Positions 6,119 through 12,262 of a DNA stretch of 12,262 bases are shown piece by piece (the first letter of the stretch is position 1; each line of letters opens with the position of its first letter). This DNA is from Desulfarculus sp. GTDB lineage: Bacteria; Desulfobacterota; Desulfarculia; Desulfarculales; Desulfarculaceae. The position numbers and the translations under genes are program-made. The notes under the pieces are model-generated. The model saw nothing but the letters and a program-made list of their open reading frames with translations. It was not told the origin of the DNA and made no database searches. Where the stretch lies: positions 1 through 12,262 of the forward strand of contig JAIWNN010000053.1 of assembly GCA_020216805.1 (NCBI GenBank), read 5' to 3'.

Positions 6119-6840
6119 CCGGGTCCGGGGAATTGTCGCCCGAGGTGGTGCAGGCCCTGTTGCAGCGCGAACGCCTGGCCCTGGTGGGACGCCTGCTCCG
6201 AGGCGTGGTCCACAATCTTTCCGGGGCCTTGCAGATGGTCCGCCTGCCGGTGGACCTGCTGGAGATGCGCCTGTCCCAGGGCCATAGCGACGACCTTCCC
6301 GCCCGCCTGACCACCATCCAAAATGGCTTTGGCCGGGTGGGGCAAGAGCTGGACCTCCTGGCCAGCAAAGCCGCCCAGCTGGGAGCCACCGAGCCGGAGC
6401 TGTTGAACCTGGCCGCCGTGGCGCGCGAACAATTGGCCTTTTGGAAGGCCGACAGCTATTTCAAGCACCAGGTGACCCTGACCGGCAACCTGGATGAGCC
6501 AGGCCCCCTGGTCCGGGCCAGCCTGGCCGACCTGGCCCTGGCCTTCAACGCCCTGGTGGCCAACGCGGTGGAGGCCCTGGCCCAGGCCAAGGCCGGCGGC
6601 CTGCGCGTCACCGCCGGGGTGTTCGCGGGCAGGCCCGGCCTGGCGGTGAGCGATGACGCGCCGGGACCGGCGCCGACCCTGATCCCACGCCTTTGCCAGG
6701 CCTTCACCAGCGACAAGCAGCCGCCCCACGACGGCCTGGGCCTGTTCCTGGCCCGCGAGGCGCTCCGGCCCTGGGGCGGCGACATCAGTTTCGTTTCCCA
6801 GCCGGAGAAGACCTTCCTGCTGCTGTTGCCGCCGGTCTGA
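6115..6840 (+). CDS. Soluble histidine kinase without a sensor domain
   Basis: The 241-residue product has a short kinase core and nothing else. The H-box is LLRGVVHNLSGAL with His33 at 27-39, in the NtrB-like 'G--HNL---L' style, followed by a dimerisation helix pair to about 90. The ATPase part has an N-box (NALVANAVEAL, 145-155), a degenerate D-box (VSDDAPG, 178-184) and a glycine box (HDGLGLFLAREAL, 205-217). There is no membrane segment or input domain, so the signal must come from a partner. The GTG start overlaps the PilZ stop in the sequence GTGA, which implies translational coupling. An upstream extension of the frame runs inside the PilZ gene and is not coding. Likely targets are the HD-GYP receiver or the CheY-like protein nearby. 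Missing canonical D-box residues leave some doubt about activity. Confidence 0.87.
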   Translation: MTGSGELSPEVVQALLQRERLALVGRLLRGVVHNLSGALQMVRLPVDLLEMRLSQGHSDDLPARLTTIQNGFGRVGQELDLLASKAAQLGATEPELLNLAAVAREQLAFWKADSYFKHQVTLTGNLDEPGPLVRASLADLALAFNALVANAVEALAQAKAGGLRVTAGVFAGRPGLAVSDDAPGPAPTLIPRLCQAFTSDKQPPHDGLGLFLAREALRPWGGDISFVSQPEKTFLLLLPPV

Positions 6841-6942
6841 TCCCGGATCGCCGCCGCCGGCGGCTGAACGCTCTTTCCACGCATCGTTCCGGCCATGGCC
6901 CAGGAGGGGACCTCCGCCGCACAACGCAACCAAGGTCGCCTG

Positions 6943-8847
6943 ATGTCCCAAGACGTATTCACCGGATTGGAAGCCCAGTTGGGCAGCCCCTCACCCAGCC
7001 AGCGCCAGGAGGCGGCCGAGCAGTTGGGTCGCCTGGGGGCGCGGCAGGCCATTCCGGCCCTGGTGGATCTGCTGGCCGACCCCGACCCGGAGGTGTGCCA
7101 ATCGGCGGCCAAGGCCCTGGCGGCCCTGGGGGGGCGCGAGGTGGCCGCCCGCCTGGTGCCGCTGCTCAGCGTGGAGCAGGTGGGGCTGCGCAACGCGGCC
7201 ATCAACCTGTTGCGCCAGGTGGGGCAACACGCCCCCGACCTGCTCCTGGGTTTGCTGGATGAAGACCAGGCCGACCTCCGGCTTTTCGCCGTCGACCTGC
7301 TGGGCCAGGTCCAGGTGTCCGGCGCGGCCCGCGCCCTGATCCGAGCCCTGGAGGACCCGGAGCCCAACGTGCGCGCGGCCGCCGCCACCAGCCTGGGCAA
7401 GCGCCGCGAGCACCTGGCCCTACCGGCCCTGATCAAGGCCCTGGACGACCAGGACTGGGTCTGCTTCGCGGCGGTGGAGGCCCTGGCCGCCATCGGCGAT
7501 CCGGCCGCGGTGGAGCCCCTGATCCAAACCCTGGCCCGAGCCAACGAGTTTCTGCAAGCTTGCATCGCCGAGGCCCTGGGGGTGCTGGCCGATCAGCGGG
7601 CCCTGCCGGCCCTGGTGGCGGCCTTGCGCCGGGCCCAGGGTCCCCTCGTGAGCTTGTTGGCCGGCGCCATGCTGCGCCTGGCTCCAGAGCGGGAGGACAT
7701 GGCCGACCTGGACGAGGACCTGCGCGAGAAGGTCCTGCTGGGCCTGGTGGATGGTCTCAAGGATCCATCGCCGGCCGTGCGCGCCGAAAGCCTGAAGGGG
7801 CTGGCTCGCCTGGGCGACGCCGGGGCGGTCTACGCGGTGCTGGAGGCGGCCCGCGACAATCGCGACCCTGACTTGGTTCCGGTCATGTGCGACACCCTGG
7901 TCGCCATCGGCGCCTGGCAGCCGCTCTTGGCCGCGGCCCAGGACCCCGACCCCCGGGTGGCGGAGCTGGCGGTGATGGTGCTGGATCGCCTGGATCCGGT
8001 CGCCTCCCAGGCGGCCCTGCTCAAGGCCCTGGCCCATCCCCAACCTCAGGTCCGGGGCCGCGCGGCCATGGTCCTGGGCCACCGGGGTGACCACGGGGTG
8101 GCCGCGGCCCTGACCGGGCTTTTGACCGATCCCGACCCGCAGGTCTGCCAACAGGCCCTCAACGCCCTGGGCCGTTGCGGGGGCAGCGAGTCGGCCGAAC
8201 CGGTGGCGGCCCTGTTGGATCACCCCGAAATGGAACTGGCCGAGCAGGCCCTGCAGGTGCTGCTGGGCCTGGATCCCCAGGTGGTGGAGCCCCTTTTGAT
8301 GACTGGCCTGGGCGAGATCGACCCCCGCAAGCGCCTACTCTGCCTCAAGGGGCTGGGCCAACTAGACCCCCAACGCCACTGGCCCCGACTGGCCGCGATG
8401 TTGGGCGACGAGGACACCGCGGTGCGGGTGGCGGCGGTGGAGGCCCTGACCCGCATCCCCGATCCGGCGATCTGGGAAAGACTGGCCCGGGTCCTGGAGG
8501 ACCCCTCTCCCGCGCCCCGCCTGGCCCTGGTCAAGGGGTTGGCCGGCCAGGATTCACCCCAGGCCCGGAGCCTCCTGCGCCTGGTGGTGGAAGATCCCGA
8601 ACTGCAGGTGCGCCTGGAGGCGGTCTCCTGTCTGGGGCGGTTCCGCGACCGTGAGGCCGCCCCCAGTCTGGTGGCCCTCCTGGCCAGCGGACCCAACCGC
8701 CAGCGCATCGCCGCCGCCCGGGCCTTGGGTGCCCTGCGGGCCGAGGAGGCCAACGACGCCCTCCTGGAACTGCTGGCCGATTCCGACCACCAGGTGCGAG
8801 CGGCCGCGGTCAAGGCCCTGCAGCAGATCGCCGGCGGATGGGAGTGA
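6943..8847 (+). CDS. HEAT-repeat (PBS-lyase-type) scaffold protein
   Basis: The 634 residues are almost entirely tandem HEAT-like repeats of about 31 residues, roughly 18-20 of them. Each has the form 'A-PALV-LL-DPDP-VR--A--ALG-LG', for example AIPALVDLLADPDPEVCQSA near residue 36 and DALLELLADSDHQVRAAAVK near the C-terminus. Such repeats form a curved superhelix that binds other proteins; in some families they also belong to phycobilin lyases, which fits nothing here. There is no signal peptide, membrane segment or catalytic domain, so it is probably a cytoplasmic scaffold. The ATG at 6943 has AAGGT six bases upstream; an in-frame ATG at 6895 lacks one. It lies 102 bases after the kinase gene and 105 before the receiver gene, all on one strand, suggesting it organises this signalling set. 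Confidence 0.88.
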   Translation: MSQDVFTGLEAQLGSPSPSQRQEAAEQLGRLGARQAIPALVDLLADPDPEVCQSAAKALAALGGREVAARLVPLLSVEQVGLRNAAINLLRQVGQHAPDLLLGLLDEDQADLRLFAVDLLGQVQVSGAARALIRALEDPEPNVRAAAATSLGKRREHLALPALIKALDDQDWVCFAAVEALAAIGDPAAVEPLIQTLARANEFLQACIAEALGVLADQRALPALVAALRRAQGPLVSLLAGAMLRLAPEREDMADLDEDLREKVLLGLVDGLKDPSPAVRAESLKGLARLGDAGAVYAVLEAARDNRDPDLVPVMCDTLVAIGAWQPLLAAAQDPDPRVAELAVMVLDRLDPVASQAALLKALAHPQPQVRGRAAMVLGHRGDHGVAAALTGLLTDPDPQVCQQALNALGRCGGSESAEPVAALLDHPEMELAEQALQVLLGLDPQVVEPLLMTGLGEIDPRKRLLCLKGLGQLDPQRHWPRLAAMLGDEDTAVRVAAVEALTRIPDPAIWERLARVLEDPSPAPRLALVKGLAGQDSPQARSLLRLVVEDPELQVRLEAVSCLGRFRDREAAPSLVALLASGPNRQRIAAARALGALRAEEANDALLELLADSDHQVRAAAVKALQQIAGGWE

Positions 8848-8952
8848 TCGGCCAGGTTGGCTTAGGGGTTGCCAAATCCGCCTTCAGGCAGCATCATTGT
8901 TACCCGTGACACAACGCAACTCTTACCGGGCTCCGCCCACTGGCCCTGGTCG

Positions 8953-9324
8953 ATGCCCAAGGGAATCCACATCTTGTTGGTCGATGACTCCCCGACGATC
9001 CTCAACCTCCTGGGTTTGGTTCTCCGGCAGCTCGGCCATGAGGTCACCACCGCCCGCGACGGTCTGGAGGCCCTGGAAAAGGCTTCGCGCCAGCCCGTTG
9101 ACTTGATCATCACCGACCTCAACATGCCCCGCATGGATGGTCTGGCCTTCGTCGCCAAGTGGCGGGCCAGCGAAGCCGGACGGCGCACCCCCATCATCAT
9201 GCTCTCCACCGAGGCTCAGCCCCACGACCGCAAGGCGGCCCTGAACCAGGGTGCGGACCTGTACCTGGTCAAGCCGGTGTCCACCAGCGACCTGGCCAAG
9301 GCGGTGGCATCGCTGCTATCATGA
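8953..9324 (+). CDS. CheY-like single-domain response regulator
   Basis: The 123 residues are one receiver domain with no output domain. All the working residues are there: Asp11/Asp12, phosphorylated Asp55 (in IITDLNMPRMDG), Ser85-Thr86 and Lys107 (in YLVKPVS). Such proteins act by binding partners, as CheY does at the flagellar motor, or pass phosphate on in a relay. The ATG at 8953 begins MPKGIHILLVDDS, a normal receiver start, although its ribosome site is poor. A TTG at 8869 in frame would add 28 unstructured residues and has its purines directly abutting it. It lies between the HEAT gene and the PAS kinase gene; either kinase in the window could be its donor. Confidence 0.92.
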   Translation: MPKGIHILLVDDSPTILNLLGLVLRQLGHEVTTARDGLEALEKASRQPVDLIITDLNMPRMDGLAFVAKWRASEAGRRTPIIMLSTEAQPHDRKAALNQGADLYLVKPVSTSDLAKAVASLLS

Positions 9325-9340
9325 AATAGCGATCCTCAAT

Positions 9341-9402
9341 CCGGCGTCCTGGGCCAGCCAACGCCGGAGGATGGCCGGAAGCGGTGCGTCTGACGGCCAT
9401 CC
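9341..9402 (+). repeat. Tandem stem-loops between the receiver and kinase genes
   Basis: CCGGCGT (9341-9347) pairs with ACGCCGG (9361-9367). One base later, GGATGGCCG (9369-9377) pairs perfectly with CGGCCATCC (9394-9402). A smaller GCTAT/ATAGC hairpin spans the stop codon just before (9315-9330). No T-run follows, so this is not a classical terminator; it could protect or process the mRNA, or weaken downstream expression. Confidence 0.5.
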
Positions 9403-9480
9403 GGCCTCGCCGTCGACCGAACCACAACCAGAGACGCTCCAGGGTGGCCGGGCCCGGGCTGGCGAAAAAAGGCGATAGCG

Positions 9481-10929
9481 ATGGCGAAGCTTGCCCCGGG
9501 CTGTATCCGTCGATGGCGAGGGCCCCTGACCGCCCTGATTCTGGGCCTGGCGGCCGCGCCCACGCTGGCCTGGGCCTCCCTGCCCGCTCCCTCCCCGCCC
9601 TTTTTTTTCGCTCCGGATCCGACCTGGATGCTGGCCGGCCTGGCCGGAGCCTTTTGGCTTGGCCTCCAGGAAGGCCAGGACCTGGAGCAGCTCTGGCGCA
9701 TCATCCAGATCAGTCGCAACAAGCTCAAGGCCATCTTCGACGCCATCGGCGACCCCATCTGCTCGCTCACGTCCCAACTGCGGGTGGAGTCGGTCAACCT
9801 GGCCCTGGCCCGCCGCGCCGGCCGCCACCCCCGCGAACTGGTGGGGCTGACCGGCAACCAGCTCCTGGCCTTGACCAAGGTGCCCGAACGCCTGCACCCG
9901 GAGGTGATTGACCTGGCCTTGCAAGTGTTTGCATCCAACCTCCCCCGACAGCGCCTGTTCGAGATTCCCGGCGAGGACGGTCCACTGTTCTTCGACGTGA
10001 TCCTGACCCCGGTGCCGGGCGAGGACGGCGCGGCCTCCCTGGTCATCTTCCAGGTGCGCGACGTGACCGCCCTGAAGCGCATGGAGCAGACCATCCGGGA
10101 ATACAGCCAATCCCTGGAGGAGATGGTGGCTCGGCGCACCGCCGACCTGATGACCGCCCAGGAGGAGCTGCGCCGCGACCGGCGGCTCCTGGCCGAGGCC
10201 AACGCCGAACTGCGCCGCCTGGAGACCCTGCGCCACGACCTGACCAACATGGTGGTGCACGACATGAAGGGCCCCCTGGCCGAGGTGATGGGCAACCTGG
10301 AGATGCTGGGTCGCGAACCCCTGAGCCCGCCCCAGCGGGAGGCCCTGGACCTGGCCACCATGGGGGCCGACGACCTGCTGCGCATGATCATGAACCTTTT
10401 GGACATCGACCGCCTGGAAGAGGGCCGCCTGAGCGTGCGCCCTCGACCCACCGCCATCGCCGCCCTGGCCCAGGGGGTGCTGGATCGCTTTCAGACCATG
10501 CTGCGCCTAAAGGAAATGGGGGTGGAGATCGCGGCGGAGGCGAGCTTGCGCCTGGACCTGGACCCGGACCTGATGCGCCGGGTTTTGCAGAACCTGTTGA
10601 CCAACGCCCTGAACCACACCCCCGAGGGCGGGCGCATCGTGCTGGGGGCGCGTCCGGCAGGGGACGAAATGGGCGGCGGGGGCCTGATTTGGGTGGCCGA
10701 CAACGGCCGCGGCATCCCGGAACACCTCCAGGGGCGCATCTTCCAGAAGTTCGTCCAGGGCCACCCGGCCCCAGGCCCCCGCACCAGCACCGGCCTGGGG
10801 CTGACCTTCTGCAAGATGGCGGTGGAGGCCCACGGCGGCCGGATCTGGTTCGAGAGCAGCGGCGATCGCGGAACCACCTTTTATATCTGGCTGCCGGAGT
10901 CGGATCCGGAGCGGTGGGACAAGATCTAG
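9481..10929 (+). CDS. Membrane-anchored PAS histidine kinase
   Basis: The 482-residue kinase starts with two hydrophobic segments (about 14-33 and 48-62) joined by a short Pro-rich loop, which anchor it in the inner membrane with almost no periplasmic sensor. A PAS domain follows (about 80-198, from [16 protein letters not shown]). A coiled coil (about 200-250) leads to the H-box VVHDMKGPL with His260. The ATPase domain has the N-box [11 protein letters not shown] (371-381), D-box VADNGRGIP (405-413) and glycine box STGLGL (436-441), all canonical, so it should be active. The PAS domain suggests an intracellular or membrane-borne signal. The ATG has AAAAAAGG eight bases upstream. It is 156 bases downstream of the CheY-like gene, the natural candidate partner. 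Its TAG stop lies on the same CTAG as the convergent chemoreceptor stop. Confidence 0.94.
   Translation: MAKLAPGCIRRWRGPLTALILGLAAAPTLAWASLPAPSPPFFFAPDPTWMLAGLAGAFWLGLQEGQDLEQLWRIIQISRNKLKAIFDAIGDPICSLTSQLRVESVNLALARRAGRHPRELVGLTGNQLLALTKVPERLHPEVIDLALQVFASNLPRQRLFEIPGEDGPLFFDVILTPVPGEDGAASLVIFQVRDVTALKRMEQTIREYSQSLEEMVARRTADLMTAQEELRRDRRLLAEANAELRRLETLRHDLTNMVVHDMKGPLAEVMGNLEMLGREPLSPPQREALDLATMGADDLLRMIMNLLDIDRLEEGRLSVRPRPTAIAALAQGVLDRFQTMLRLKEMGVEIAAEASLRLDLDPDLMRRVLQNLLTNALNHTPEGGRIVLGARPAGDEMGGGGLIWVADNGRGIPEHLQGRIFQKFVQGHPAPGPRTSTGLGLTFCKMAVEAHGGRIWFESSGDRGTTFYIWLPESDPERWDKI
10926..10929. other. CTAG palindrome carrying both convergent stop codons
   Basis: The kinase ends with TAG at 10927-10929 and the chemoreceptor ends on the opposite strand with TAG at 10928-10926. 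The two genes therefore overlap tail to tail by four bases, leaving no room for an intergenic terminator. Confidence 0.9.
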
Positions 10930-12262
10930 CGCCGGGGCAGGGCCCGGGGAAGTGGTTGGGGCGGGGAATCCCGCGCGGCCGCTTCCGCGTCCCTCCCGTC
11001 CCGGCCCCGGCCCAGCACCATGGCCTTCAACTCACCAGCCAAACTTGACATTTGCCGGGCCCGCTCCTGCAACCCCCGGCTGAGGTCGGCGCTTTCCTGG
11101 GCCTGGCCGGCGTTGGCCTGCACCGCGTTGTCCAGGCTGGCCACCGCCCGGGTCACCTGGTCGGTGCCGGTGGCCTGCTCCTGGGCGGCGTCGGCCAATC
11201 CCTGGACCAACCCGGCCATCTCCTGGTTGTGCCTGGCCGCCTCCTGGAAGGTCTCGCCGGTGCGCCGCACCAGCTCCACCCCGCGGTTGATCTCCGCCTG
11301 GGATTGCGCCAACAGGCCCTGGGTGTCCCCCGCGGCCTGGGCCGCGCGCTGGGCCAGGGTGCGCACCTCCCCGGCCACCACCGCGAAACCAGCCCCGGCC
11401 TCTCCCGCCCGGGCCGCCTCCACCGCCGCGTTCAGGGCCAGCAGATTGGTCTGGAAAGCGATCTCGTCGATGGCACGCACAATGCGGGCGGTCTGGTCGC
11501 CGGTGGACTTGATCCGTTCCATGGCCTCCACCGCCTGGTTCATCATTTCCTCGGCCTGGGTCAGGGCAGTCTCCGCCAGTTGGCGGGAATCAGAGACCTG
11601 GCGGGTGCGCTCGGCGTTGTTTCGGCCTTGGCCCGCGATCTGCTCCAGGGCGGCCGAGGCCTGCTCCAGGTCCGCCGCCTGCCGGCTGGCCTGGCTGGCC
11701 AGGTCGTGGCTGCATCCTCCCAGTTGCCGGGCGGCCTGGTCCACGGCCTGGGCGGTGTCGCCCAGGTCCGCCGCCATGCGGCGTAGGGCCCTGGCGATGG
11801 CGCCGGCGGTGACTAGGCTCACCCCCGTCAGCAGCAGCACCAGGAGCCCGGCCGCGCCCCAGCCCAGCCAGATTTCGCGCCAGGCCCGGGCCAGAACCTG
11901 GCTCTGGTCCAGGGGCAAAACCATCACCGCCGCCACCCGGTCCTGGTAGTCCTTGAGACCGGCCAGGTAGACCAACAGGTCGCGTCCCTCCCGGCGCAAC
12001 CGCAGCCACTCCGGCCGGCCGTGCTCCAGCACCCGTTTCAGGCTTGGCTCTCCCTCCGCACCCAAGGCCAAGTCCACCGTCTTGGCCCAGGACTCGAAAC
12101 CACCCTTGCCATCCGGGGCCATCACCGCCAGATCGAACCCCTGCTGGCTCTTGATCTCTCGCAGCAGGGCGTCGTCCAGGGCCGCGCCGAACTCCACGCT
12201 GCCCAGGTGCCGGCCGCCGTCGGCCACCGGGGCCACCCCCCGGATCCCGGCCCCGCCCACCC
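10926..12262 (-). CDS. Methyl-accepting chemotaxis protein (N-terminus outside window)
   Basis: The visible 444 or so residues are the end of a Cache-type ligand domain (about 1-118, with [18 protein letters not shown] near 9-25), a transmembrane helix (about 129-153) and a complete cytoplasmic signalling domain. The signalling tip [20 protein letters not shown] (264-283), then [14 protein letters not shown], is the near-invariant part that contacts CheA and CheW. Only about 45 residues separate the membrane helix from the methylation helix (ASAALEQIA, 201-209), so a normal HAMP domain is missing, as in many deltaproteobacterial receptors. The C-terminus (LPRALPRR) lacks the NWETF-type tail used to tether CheR/CheB. 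The first periplasmic half and first membrane helix lie beyond base 12262. The frame is open to the edge, so the true start is not visible. Ligand unknown. Confidence 0.93.
   Translation of the reverse strand, partial: VGGAGIRGVAPVADGGRHLGSVEFGAALDDALLREIKSQQGFDLAVMAPDGKGGFESWAKTVDLALGAEGEPSLKRVLEHGRPEWLRLRREGRDLLVYLAGLKDYQDRVAAVMVLPLDQSQVLARAWREIWLGWGAAGLLVLLLTGVSLVTAGAIARALRRMAADLGDTAQAVDQAARQLGGCSHDLASQASRQAADLEQASAALEQIAGQGRNNAERTRQVSDSRQLAETALTQAEEMMNQAVEAMERIKSTGDQTARIVRAIDEIAFQTNLLALNAAVEAARAGEAGAGFAVVAGEVRTLAQRAAQAAGDTQGLLAQSQAEINRGVELVRRTGETFQEAARHNQEMAGLVQGLADAAQEQATGTDQVTRAVASLDNAVQANAGQAQESADLSRGLQERARQMSSLAGELKAMVLGRGRDGRDAEAAARDSPPQPLPRALPRR

Noticed and set aside
1..12262. CRISPR arrays, tRNA or rRNA genes, transposases, toxin-antitoxin pairs
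   Set aside because: I saw no regularly spaced direct repeats, no cloverleaf-like sequence, no rRNA segment, and no protein of these classes.

Overview
This window is GC-rich, Gram-negative-type DNA, strongly biased to G or C at third codon positions. It probably comes from a deltaproteobacterium (Desulfobacterota). Support for that is the mix of a TRAP-type solute receptor, an RpfG-like response regulator with a GAF domain, a HEAT-repeat protein among signalling genes, a HAMP-less chemoreceptor, and one short repeat of a kind scattered through many environmental genomes. No rRNA, tRNA or other taxonomic marker is present, so the placement is tentative.

Layout. Positions 1-873 (minus strand) hold most of a DctP-type periplasmic solute-binding protein, cut at its C-terminus by the window edge. 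A divergent intergenic region with two stem-loops separates it from lipA (1029-1916, plus), a complete lipoyl synthase. Between lipA and the convergent DUF362-family gene (2109-3221, minus) lies an AT-cored inverted repeat of about 103 bp (1953-2055) that looks like a small dispersed element.

From 3349 to 10929 the plus strand carries a run of motility and signalling genes. It starts with a near-consensus sigma-28 (FliA) flagellar promoter driving a FlaG-like gene. Then come a receiver-GAF-HD-GYP cyclic-di-GMP phosphodiesterase, a PilZ-domain protein, a soluble histidine kinase whose start overlaps the PilZ stop, a protein made almost wholly of HEAT repeats, a CheY-like single receiver, and a membrane-anchored PAS histidine kinase. 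A partial methyl-accepting chemotaxis protein (10926-12262, minus, N-terminus outside the window) converges on this run; its stop codon lies on the same CTAG palindrome as the kinase stop.

How the genes may work together (inference). Two kinases and two receivers form a small phosphorelay set. One receiver controls a cyclic-di-GMP-degrading HD-GYP domain, and the adjacent PilZ protein could read cyclic-di-GMP. HEAT repeats usually act as protein-binding scaffolds. With the sigma-28 promoter and FlaG at the head and a chemoreceptor at the tail, the block is most simply read as a local module linking cyclic-di-GMP and phosphorylation to flagellar motility. Each protein belongs to a known family; what may be new is the fixed combination, especially the translationally coupled PilZ and sensorless kinase and the HEAT protein.
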